This document shows positions 8,802-16,262 of a DNA stretch of 64,000 nt, one piece after another; positions within the stretch are counted from its first letter, which is position 1, and each line of letters begins with the position of its first letter. The stretch comes from JAKVCB01 sp965243695 (GTDB lineage Bacteria > Planctomycetota > Planctomycetia > Pirellulales > Lacipirellulaceae). Both the position numbers and the translations under genes were made by a program. The notes below the pieces were generated by a model. It worked only from the letters and a program-made list of their open reading frames with translations, was not told the origin of the DNA and ran no database searches. Location: NCBI GenBank assembly GCA_965243695.1, contig CBDEWC010000039.1:186001-250000 (forward strand), written 5' to 3'.

Positions 8802-9217
8802 TACCGATTGGACCGGCGTTGCTTCCAAAAATCGTCATCGCAATCTTCAAATCCCAAATATTGTGATGATAACCAAGCAGTTACCCCGCCTTGATCGTTA
8901 CGATCGCACCACGCAAACGGGCGGGGGATTTCATCGTTAGCCAGCGATATTTTACGAAGTTTGCGTCCGGCTTTTTTTGGCTGGTCACCGTTGCTCAGAC
9001 GCGAGCATTGTCAAATTTGCGAGCGACATCGTATGAAATTCAGCGGCGAATCGGGTTCAGAAGAACCCGTTTCGCCGTTTGGCATTTGTGCTGGATGGGG
9101 CCAAGCGGTCCATCTTTTGAGCATCTGTGAGACAGGGTGTGGATGCTTCCAACGGTAGTCCAACATGTGGTGTGGGACCAACTCGCCTGACCGCTTATTG
9201 CCAGGTCAGCAATTCAA
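8802..9217. other. intergenic, no gene seen apart from a hairpin
   Basis: The region between the orphan gene (plus) and the small minus-strand gene has no convincing coding frame. Its only clear structure is the long stem-loop at 9042-9079. Confidence 0.4.
9042..9079 (+). terminator. strong stem-loop downstream of the orphan gene
   Basis: GGCGAATCGGGTTC (9045-9058) pairs with GAACCCGTTTCGCC (9063-9076) around the tetraloop AGAA with one mismatch. Three further pairs, one of them G-U, extend the stem to 9042-9079. It begins about 240 bases after the stop codon, far for a terminator, and is followed only by GTTTGG rather than a U-run. It could be a terminator, an mRNA stabiliser or part of a small RNA. 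Confidence 0.45.
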
Positions 9218-9466
9218 CTACGATGTGACGTCGCAAAAGATGTCGCGAAGTTCGCTGGATGAAACTTCGTTGAGTTGCTTACCTCGATCGTCAAGCTGCT
9301 CGTTGACCTTGATGACTGTCTCTTGCATGCGACCATGAGTTTCTTCACAGCCGCCGGCCAGGATGAAATTTTTTCCGCGTGTCACCCGTTTGGTTTCATC
9401 AGTTGCGTCGAAAGCAACACCAAGAAGGCCAGCCTGGGGAGAATTTGGACGATTGTTCGTGCGCAT
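9218..9466 (-). CDS. small conserved-looking hypothetical protein
   Basis: The 82-residue product has natural composition and reads like a real protein: LLGVAFDATDETKRVTRG near the N-terminus, then ILAGGCEETHGRMQETVIK and VNEQLDDRGKQLNEVSSSEL. It is mostly alpha-helical and acidic, with one Cys in each half. I do not recognise a named family. It lies 97 bases downstream of the FHA gene on the same strand and could be co-transcribed with it. The ribosome binding site is weak, so the exact start is uncertain. Confidence 0.55.
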   Translation of the reverse strand: MRTNNRPNSPQAGLLGVAFDATDETKRVTRGKNFILAGGCEETHGRMQETVIKVNEQLDDRGKQLNEVSSSELRDIFCDVTS

Positions 9467-9563
9467 CGGATTAAATGCAGTTCATTTCGTTGGAGATCAT
9501 GGGTTCGTCAGTAGGAACCGACACCATGTTGGCTATCGATTTATAACTTGACTGGGGGTTACA

Positions 9564-10394
9564 TTATCTTCGGCGAGTCATTTCCCGCAGGATTTCTGCC
9601 GCTGCTTCACAGCTATCCTTGGATTTATCCTTGGGAAGTGTGGGAAGTTTTCCCGGCTTGGCATGCGAAGACGCCGCTTTTCCCTTGGTACCAAAAAGGG
9701 ACGTCCAGCTTTTTGATTGCGAATCGGATTCTTGCACTTCTTCGGCAGTTGCCGGTATCTCTTCACCGGCTACGGAGCTTTCTGCGGAGGACTCTTCAGG
9801 ACTTGGATTTTCTCCTTCTTCAACTTCCCCTTTGTCGGTGTCATTGGCTTCACCGAGAACGGGGGGCACCTTGGTCGTTTCGTTCACTTTAAAACTTATC
9901 GTATCTCGCATCGGATTGGTACTGGTCTGGTTTTCCAGTAACCAATGGCTGATGTCATCCTCCATGCTATTTGCGCCAGTTGGGTCAGCTGTGCGAGCTG
10001 CCACGTCGGCCACGTCTCTGACGGGAGGTCGCTTTTTATGCTTTAGCCCGTGCGAATTTGTCGGGGCGCTTGTGCTCGGGAGTCCTTTTTCGCTGGTCGG
10101 TTCAATGGAATCGATACGAAATCTCAGTGGTCCAATGCGGATTTCGTCCCCATTTTTTAGGGGAGTTGGCTCCTTTATCCGCTGGTCATTCAAAAAAGTA
10201 CCATTACGACTTCCTAAATCAGAAGCGAACCAGCCAGTCTTGGTTCGCACAATCGAGCAGTGGCGGCGACTTATTGCATCGCTGCCAGCTCGCAAAGTGC
10301 ATTCACTGGACCTGCCAATAATAAACTCATCCCTTTTGAGCGGAATGCTTTTACCCTGCTTGGCCCCTGCTAATACCGTAAGTTGAAATTCCAT
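9564..10394 (-). CDS. FHA-domain protein
   Basis: From ATG 10394 the product is 276 residues with an N-terminal forkhead-associated domain at about residues 1-95. It shows the phosphothreonine-recognition elements IIGRSSECTL, SRRHCSIV and DLGSRNGTFLN in order. FHA domains bind phosphothreonine peptides and in planctomycetes are often partners of Ser/Thr kinases. The remaining 180 residues are acidic and low in complexity, with a basic, possibly helical C-terminus (AAAEILREMTRRR). The open frame extends to 10499 but the extra N-terminus is basic and unrelated to FHA. No kinase is nearby, so the partner is unknown. Confidence 0.85.
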   Translation of the reverse strand: MEFQLTVLAGAKQGKSIPLKRDEFIIGRSSECTLRAGSDAISRRHCSIVRTKTGWFASDLGSRNGTFLNDQRIKEPTPLKNGDEIRIGPLRFRIDSIEPTSEKGLPSTSAPTNSHGLKHKKRPPVRDVADVAARTADPTGANSMEDDISHWLLENQTSTNPMRDTISFKVNETTKVPPVLGEANDTDKGEVEEGENPSPEESSAESSVAGEEIPATAEEVQESDSQSKSWTSLFGTKGKAASSHAKPGKLPTLPKDKSKDSCEAAAEILREMTRRR

Positions 10395-10805
10395 CCGCTT
10401 GTCTGCCTTGTTGATGGTATGACCCGACAATCCGACCGCGCGAAATCCGCGCACTCGAGGAGACAAACGAAGAATGGCTGGTTTAGAATCAAAAACCACA
10501 CGACCAATTCAGTCTTGTGATCCGATATGAAGAGCGATGATCAGCCTTCCTCGCGATAAGACTCTCTCAATATTTTTTCCAATACGGAACTGTAGTTATC
10601 AAACAATATTATTAAAAAAACGTCTCCTCTCTATTCTAATAAGCGGACTCAGAAAATCCCATACCCTTTTAGGAGGTTTGTCAGATTTGAGAGGGGGCTA
10701 TTTGGTTTGGTTGAATAGACTTACCATTAGGGATTGTGTCCTGAGGCCTCTGTTGGATGGAAATTCGGTTTATTTCCAGCGATTTTCAGACTTTGCGACG
10801 GTGTG
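10395..10805. other. intergenic, AT-rich segment
   Basis: This gap separates the FHA gene from the octanoyltransferase-like gene upstream of it on the same strand. It includes a noticeably AT-rich stretch around 10560-10650 that would suit a promoter for the FHA gene. No gene is supported. Confidence 0.35.
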
Positions 10806-11600
10806 TTAACGTCGTTTCAACCAGGCTTCCGTCCCATATTTTGAAGTTGCAAGTGCCTTCACTCCGCTTCCCAAGAAATGGGTGGATTCAAAGACTTCTA
10901 CTTTGTTATGGGGTATCGCAAGTGCCGTGGGGAGAAGATTCTGTAATCGTTCTGTCAGCGTGTGCGCATCTGTTTGAATCCTTGATAATTCTGTCAATCC
11001 GGGTAGTTCTGGGGCAACTGGGGAACGGGCGAGCAAAATACTGCCATGTTGCAAAATGGCTCCTCGCCGTCGTCGCTGAGCACTTCCAACAACCTTCTCT
11101 TGGGTGCCATTGGCGCGACTAAAAACTACGTCGCCGCGCGACCGTCGCTGAAAACAAAGAAAAGGTTCTTCCGTTTGTGAATGTTGTGAATTGTGCTGCC
11201 AGAGTGCCAGCGGTCGCAACCGTTGTAGTGATGTTTCCCCTTCCATCATCGCCTCAATGATGACTTGGTGGACTGCAAAGTAGAGTTGCTGGGTGTCGCG
11301 GGCGAGCGGATGTACCGGAGGCACTGCGAGACTGTAGGTGAGTTCATGGTCGTGGAGAATGGCGCCGCCACCGGTTTGGCGGCGGACGACTGCGCAGGCG
11401 GAACTTGCTTCATGGAGCTGGCGATCGGCATATTGCTGGAAGTAACCGATGGACAAAGTCGGCTCGTTCCACTGGTAGAATCGCAGTATGACCAGGTTGT
11501 GCTTAACCACATGGTTCAGCAGCAACTCATCGATGGCCATATTGCAGGGACCGGGCAACGGCGGATCGATAATCAAACGTAGGCAAGAGGACTTACTCAC
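10806..11600 (-). CDS. lipM: lipoate/octanoate transferase, LipM/LplA-like (BPL_LplA_LipB family)
   Basis: The 264-residue protein starts with GTG 11600 and carries the cofactor-transferase signature RRQTGGGAILHDHELTYS at about residues 73-90. LPGPCNMAIDE precedes it and GSAQRRRRGAILQHGSIL follows. A Cys in the segment EPFLCFQ aligns by eye with the catalytic Cys of Bacillus LipM, which moves octanoyl groups from ACP onto GcvH. It is the last gene of the glycine cleavage block, 63 bases after gcvPB, so acylation of GcvH is the natural role. A lipoate-protein ligase (LplA) role is the alternative; the Cys favours the transferase. The symbol is tentative. Confidence 0.75.
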   Translation of the reverse strand: MSKSSCLRLIIDPPLPGPCNMAIDELLLNHVVKHNLVILRFYQWNEPTLSIGYFQQYADRQLHEASSACAVVRRQTGGGAILHDHELTYSLAVPPVHPLARDTQQLYFAVHQVIIEAMMEGETSLQRLRPLALWQHNSQHSQTEEPFLCFQRRSRGDVVFSRANGTQEKVVGSAQRRRRGAILQHGSILLARSPVAPELPGLTELSRIQTDAHTLTERLQNLLPTALAIPHNKVEVFESTHFLGSGVKALATSKYGTEAWLKRR

Positions 11601-11663
11601 CTGATACCGTGTTGTACGGGGTGGGCCGCAGGGCGAGGTAGAACATCCAATTTTCCAGCGGGA

Positions 11664-13142
11664 TTAATCCGCCAGATGACAGAGCACAGGTTGCCTGGCC
11701 GCCTGCACTTCATCGGGGCGACTCACGGGTGTGGTGTGTGGCGCGTCATGCAACAGGTCGGGGTCTTCTTCGGTAATACGAAAGAGCGTTTCGGCAAAGG
11801 CGTCGAGTGTTTCTTTGCTTTCTGTTTCAGTTGGCTCTACCATGATCGCTTCCTTGACAGACAGCGGAAAATAGACAGTTGGGGCGTGAAATCCATAATC
11901 AAGGAGCCGCTTGGCGACATCCATTGCCGTGACCTCTTTGTCGTTTTTGAGGGTTTGTGCAGAAGCCACAAACTCATGCATGCAACGGTGTCCCTGCGGG
12001 ACGGGCAAAAAATGTTTGACTCTGCTGAGCAGGTAATTGGCATTGAGTACGGCATTCTCGCTCACCTGACGAAGGCCCTCGGGTCCGTGAGTACGAATGT
12101 AGCAATAGGCCCGCAGCAGCACGCCAACATTACCAAAAAATGCTCTCACTCGACCGATCGATTGAGGTCGCTCGAAATCAAGATAATAACGTGCAGCTTC
12201 TCCCGCCTCCGGATCGCGAACGACTACGGGTGAGGGCAAATAGGGAGCAAGTTTTTCGGTGACGCAAATGGGACCGGCTCCCGGGCCGCCACCTCCGTGA
12301 GGCCCACTGAAGGTCTTGTGTGGATTGAAGTGTTGCATATCGACACCTTCACTGCTCCAGTCGCCAGGCCGGGTGACCCCGAGGATCGCGTTCATGTTTG
12401 CACCATCCAGATACACCAACCCTCCGGCGGCATGAACGGCTACAATCATTTCCTGAATTTGCGGTTCAAAGATCCCGACCGTATTGGGGTTAGTAATCAT
12501 CAAAACGGCGACCTTTTCATCCAGTTTGCGATGAAAATCTTCCTGGTCGACAGTTCCGTCCGGGGTTGTTTTGACGGTGACGGCTTTAAAGCCTGCCATG
12601 GAAGCACTTGCCGGATTGGTGCCGTGTGCACTGTCGGGAACGAGGACTCGGTTGCGTTTTTCATCGATATCGCGGAAATAGGCGGCGGCCACCCAGAGCG
12701 CGGTGAGTTCTCCATGAGCGCCCGCTGCCGGCTGCAAGCAACAGGCGTCGAGTCCCGAAATTTCTTGCAGGTAGGTTTGCATTTCATAGAGAACGTGCAA
12801 CATACCTTGGAGTGTTTCCACAGGTTGATAAGGATGCAGGTCGGCAAAAGTGGGCATGGCAGCTGCCCGTTCGTTCCGCTTGGGATTGTATTTCATCGTA
12901 CAACTGCCAAGCGGATAAAAGTGGGTGTCAACACTCATGTTGCGTTGCGACAAGTTGACAAAGTGCCTGATAACCTGGGGCTCTGACAGTTCGGGTAGTG
13001 GAGGGGGAGTACTAGCCAGTGATTTTTCAGGCAGAAGTTGTTCAGGCGGTTGTGCTGGTACGTCACAGGCGGGCAGTTGCATGGCCCGGCGTCCAGGCTG
13101 GGAGAGTTCAAAGAGTAACTTGGTGTCACGATTGTTACGCAT
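11664..13142 (-). CDS. gcvPB: glycine dehydrogenase (decarboxylating) subunit 2
   Basis: At 492 residues this is the PLP-binding subunit of the two-subunit P-protein of the glycine cleavage system. P-protein decarboxylates glycine and passes the aminomethyl group to the lipoyl arm of GcvH. The PLP Lys lies in NPHKTFSGPHGGGGPGAGP (Lys about residue 276), a highly conserved site. The N-terminus contains the typical EPQVIRHFVNLSQRN and LGSCTMKYNPK. It follows gcvPA by 50 bases on the same strand. The split PA/PB form is found in many bacteria including thermophiles and Gram-positives, unlike the single-chain GcvP of proteobacteria. Confidence 0.96.
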   Translation of the reverse strand: MRNNRDTKLLFELSQPGRRAMQLPACDVPAQPPEQLLPEKSLASTPPPLPELSEPQVIRHFVNLSQRNMSVDTHFYPLGSCTMKYNPKRNERAAAMPTFADLHPYQPVETLQGMLHVLYEMQTYLQEISGLDACCLQPAAGAHGELTALWVAAAYFRDIDEKRNRVLVPDSAHGTNPASASMAGFKAVTVKTTPDGTVDQEDFHRKLDEKVAVLMITNPNTVGIFEPQIQEMIVAVHAAGGLVYLDGANMNAILGVTRPGDWSSEGVDMQHFNPHKTFSGPHGGGGPGAGPICVTEKLAPYLPSPVVVRDPEAGEAARYYLDFERPQSIGRVRAFFGNVGVLLRAYCYIRTHGPEGLRQVSENAVLNANYLLSRVKHFLPVPQGHRCMHEFVASAQTLKNDKEVTAMDVAKRLLDYGFHAPTVYFPLSVKEAIMVEPTETESKETLDAFAETLFRITEEDPDLLHDAPHTTPVSRPDEVQAARQPVLCHLAD

Positions 13143-13192
13143 GATGCTTAATCAAGATACTTGGTTAAAAGAATGCTGGAATGCATCCGTGT

Positions 13193-14578
13193 TCAGCTAA
13201 TCGATGTGGTCACTGCATTGGTTGTGCCAACCAAGCTATCGACGAGTCCGTCGATTTCAGCTTTGGTTCGTTTTTCGGTAACAGCTACGAGAAAACAATC
13301 AGCCTTCTCGGGATACCATGGGGCGAGAGGGATTCCCGCAAGGTAGCCAGCAGCGAGAGATGTTTCCATCAATTCATCGACATTTGCCGTCCGATCGCGG
13401 ATGACGAATTCTTTGAACGTTGGCCCTGGAAATGCCATTTCAAAACGTTGGTGTTGGCAAAGTTGCTCCGCTGCATAGCGAGATTTTTGCAGACAAAGAT
13501 TTGCCGTTTCACGCAGTCCTTGGGGACCGAGTAACGACAGATGAGCGGTAGCTCGCAACGCGAACAACCCCTGGTTTGTGCAGACATTGCTGGTTGCTTT
13601 TTCGCGACGTATATGTTGTTCGCGGGTTTGTAGTGTGAGCACATAGCATGGATTGCCTCGACGATCGACCGTTTGGCCGACAATCCGGCCAGGCATTCGC
13701 CGCACCAGATTTTCGCGGCATGCCATGATCCCCAGGAACGGGCCTCCATACGACATGGGGGTTCCCAGGGTATGCCCTTCGGCGACGGCAATGTCTGCGC
13801 CCTCTCCTGGAGTTGCCCAATCTCCTGGCCGCTCCAGTAGTCCCAGGCTAATCGGGTCAAACACTCCAACCAGCAAGGCACCTGCCTGATGTGTGGTTTG
13901 GACAACCGAACTGGCATCTTCGAGGCAGCCAAAAAAATTGGGTTGTTGTAGCACGACACAGGCCGTTTGATCATCGACGTGGGCAGAGAGGTCGTCGGGC
14001 TGGAGCATGCCGGATGGTGTGGCGATGGTTTCGACAGTAACACCCAGGTTTTCGACATACGTTGCAATCGTTTGTCGGTATTCGGGATGCAGCGTTTCGG
14101 GGACGACCACTTTACCGTATCGACGGGTGTTGGCAATCGCCATCAAGACGGCTTCCGCAGTTGCGCTTCCTCCGTCATAGAGACTGGCGTTGCTGACATC
14201 GAGTCCAGTCAGACGCGTCATCAACGACTGGTATTCGAAAATGACCTGAAGATTTCCTTGGCTGACTTCGGGTTGGTAGGGTGTATACGACGTGTAAAAC
14301 TCGCTGCGGGAGCCAATAGTATCGACAGCAGCGGGTATAAAATGGTCGTAACACCCTCCCCCCAAGAAGCAAATCTTTTGTCCCGCGTGTTGGTTTCCCT
14401 TGGCCAATTCTCGAAGATGCTGGTCGAGTTCAAGTTCCGAGAGTGCCGGGGGTAATTGCAACGGGTGTTGGAGCTTAAGTTCTTCTGGAATGGGTTCGAA
14501 CAATTCGTCAAGCGAGTGCGCACCAATCGCTTCGAGCATTTCCTGCTGATTTTCAGGTGTATTGTAGATAAAAGCCAT
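13193..14578 (-). CDS. gcvPA: glycine dehydrogenase (decarboxylating) subunit 1
   Basis: The 461-residue product is the alpha subunit of the two-chain P-protein and pairs with GcvPB to decarboxylate glycine. It begins MAFIYNTPENQQEMLEAIG, typical for the family, and includes CFLGGGCYDHFIPAAVD and FYTSYTPYQPEVSQGNLQ at about residues 70-110. It then has the fold-type I aminotransferase core, without the PLP Lys that resides in subunit 2. The gene lies 15 bases downstream of gcvH, so translation is probably coupled. Confidence 0.96.
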   Translation of the reverse strand: MAFIYNTPENQQEMLEAIGAHSLDELFEPIPEELKLQHPLQLPPALSELELDQHLRELAKGNQHAGQKICFLGGGCYDHFIPAAVDTIGSRSEFYTSYTPYQPEVSQGNLQVIFEYQSLMTRLTGLDVSNASLYDGGSATAEAVLMAIANTRRYGKVVVPETLHPEYRQTIATYVENLGVTVETIATPSGMLQPDDLSAHVDDQTACVVLQQPNFFGCLEDASSVVQTTHQAGALLVGVFDPISLGLLERPGDWATPGEGADIAVAEGHTLGTPMSYGGPFLGIMACRENLVRRMPGRIVGQTVDRRGNPCYVLTLQTREQHIRREKATSNVCTNQGLFALRATAHLSLLGPQGLRETANLCLQKSRYAAEQLCQHQRFEMAFPGPTFKEFVIRDRTANVDELMETSLAAGYLAGIPLAPWYPEKADCFLVAVTEKRTKAEIDGLVDSLVGTTNAVTTSIS

Positions 14579-14593
14579 TGCAGTTGAGGGAGC

Positions 14594-14992
14594 CTAATGT
14601 GCTTCCTCTTCACATTGTTTTTGATAAGACTCGAAATCGAGCAGGTCATCCACAGTTGCCCCATCCGACAGCTGGATTTTCGCAATCCAACCATTGCCGT
14701 AGGGGTCGCTGCTCAATAATTCGAGGGTATCGGGAAGGGTTTCGTTAACAGCGACCACGGTTCCCGCAACAGGAGCGTAAACGTCGCTGACAGCTTTGAC
14801 CGATTCGACTTCACAAAAAGATTCATCCATATTTACTTCCCGCCCAACCTCGGGTAATTCGATAAAGACGAGGTCGGTGAGGGCTTCGACGGCAAACGCA
14901 CTGATGCCAACGGTGGCAATGGTTTGCCCTTCGTTTTCCGAGATCGATACCCATTCGTGGGTCTTGGCAAATTTCAATTCCTCAGGATTCAT
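14594..14992 (-). CDS. gcvH: glycine cleavage system H protein
   Basis: This 132-residue lipoyl carrier shuttles the aminomethyl group between P-, T- and L-proteins. The lipoylated Lys is Lys66 in the signature ESVKAVSDVYAP. Other family marks are AKTHEWVS near the N-terminus and TVGISAFAVEALTDLVFIELP before the lipoyl hairpin. Length is normal. It sits between gcvT and gcvPA, and the lipM-like gene at the end of the block could supply its cofactor. Confidence 0.96.
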   Translation of the reverse strand: MNPEELKFAKTHEWVSISENEGQTIATVGISAFAVEALTDLVFIELPEVGREVNMDESFCEVESVKAVSDVYAPVAGTVVAVNETLPDTLELLSSDPYGNGWIAKIQLSDGATVDDLLDFESYQKQCEEEAH

Positions 14993-15055
14993 GGTCCCAA
15001 TCTCCAGGGAGTACAGGATGTTTTGAAGGTTATTTGGCGGCCGTCGGAAGGATTT

Positions 15056-16174
15056 TCACTTGGCATGTTGATAGAAAGGAAGGGGAACAATGTTTGCTGG
15101 GTAGGATTTGCCCCGAATTTCGATCGAAAGGAGTGGATTGACACGGACTAATGACGAGGCGATATACCCCATGGCAATCGGCTTTTGGAGCGTGGGTGAA
15201 AAGGTTCCGCTGGTAACCTCACCAACCGTTTGGTCCTGGTACCGGATCGGGTTGCCTTCTCGCGCGACCCGCTTGCCAGCCAACTGCAGGCCGACTCGTT
15301 GAGGGAGTGTTTTGTCACCCAGAGATTCCTCGATCGCCTCCCGACCGATGAAATCGCGTTCGCCCAAAGTTACTGCAAACTCGAGTCCTGCTTGTATTGG
15401 GTTGATGTTTTCCGCCAGTTCATGACCGTACAGTGGCATTGCTGCTTCAAGTCGCAGGGTATCGCGGGCACCAAGGCCGCAAGCCCGGAGACCTTCATCT
15501 TCTCCCTGTACAAAAAGTGTTTCCCAGATTTCAGCGGCCGCGGTAGCGTCGCAGATGATTTCTCCACCATCCTCTCCGGTGTAACCAGTTCGGCTGAGAT
15601 AGCATGGTTGGCCACAAAAAATTCCGGTAGTGCCACGGTAATTTTTCACACTACCGAGTACCCCGTTGCTGCAAGAGTCAATCAGTGCAACAGCGCGAGG
15701 ACCTTGCACGGCGATCATGGCGGTACAGGTCGTGTCGTCGGTAACGCGGGCTTGAAATTCGATAACACGATCTTTCAACCAATCGACGATTTTGACTCGG
15801 TTGCTGGCGTTGACCACTAATCTGAACTCGGGCCCCTGTTCCGACTTTGTGAGAAAATAAACAAGCACGTCATCGAGGATTCCCCCAGTGGCGTCGCAAA
15901 CGAGCGCGTAGCGGATTTGACCTGGTCTCATATCGGCTACTTGCCGCGAGAGCAGGCAGTCGAGAAACTTTGCCGCGTCGGGACCGGCGACCTTTAAACG
16001 TCCCATGTGGGAAATGTCGAACATGCCCGCTTGCTGGCGCGTTGCATGATGTTCTTCGACGATCGACGTGTATTGGACCGGCATCGACCAGCCGGCAAAG
16101 TCCACCATCCGGCCGTGGTGAGCGACATGCCAGTCATTGAGGGGCGTCCGTGCGAGCTGTGTGGTGGCATTCAT
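15056..16174 (-). CDS. gcvT: aminomethyltransferase (glycine cleavage T protein)
   Basis: The T-protein releases ammonia from the aminomethyl-lipoyl arm and forms 5,10-methylene-tetrahydrofolate. From ATG 16174 it is 372 residues, the normal size, starting with TPLNDWHVAHHGRMVDFAGW; the folate-site motifs MFDISHMGRL, SRTGYTGEDGGEI and GLGARDTLRLEAAMPLYGHE follow in order. The frame runs up to 16384, which would overlap the end of the RNase R gene and add about 70 unconserved residues. ATG 16207 is a further alternative. It is the first gcv gene after rnr. There is no room for a leader riboswitch between the two. Confidence 0.95.
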   Translation of the reverse strand: MNATTQLARTPLNDWHVAHHGRMVDFAGWSMPVQYTSIVEEHHATRQQAGMFDISHMGRLKVAGPDAAKFLDCLLSRQVADMRPGQIRYALVCDATGGILDDVLVYFLTKSEQGPEFRLVVNASNRVKIVDWLKDRVIEFQARVTDDTTCTAMIAVQGPRAVALIDSCSNGVLGSVKNYRGTTGIFCGQPCYLSRTGYTGEDGGEIICDATAAAEIWETLFVQGEDEGLRACGLGARDTLRLEAAMPLYGHELAENINPIQAGLEFAVTLGERDFIGREAIEESLGDKTLPQRVGLQLAGKRVAREGNPIRYQDQTVGEVTSGTFSPTLQKPIAMGYIASSLVRVNPLLSIEIRGKSYPANIVPLPFYQHAK

Positions 16175-16262
16175 GGATTTTTCACAGAGAGCAGTAGTCT
16201 CCCCCATTCTATGGCAATTATTCTGAACGACTAGGGGGGTAGAATTATTGGCCACATCTCTG

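Noticed and set aside
9619..10386. 255-codon open frame antisense to the FHA gene
   Set aside because: It mirrors the FHA coding sequence, whose domain is clear; the composition is Ser/Phe-rich as expected for an antisense frame.
12297..12986. 229-codon frame antisense to gcvPB
   Set aside because: gcvPB is well conserved across this stretch including the PLP Lys; the antisense frame has no family signature.
16175..16262. Glycine riboswitch before gcvT
   Set aside because: Only 88 bases separate the rnr stop from gcvT, with no aptamer-like sequence.
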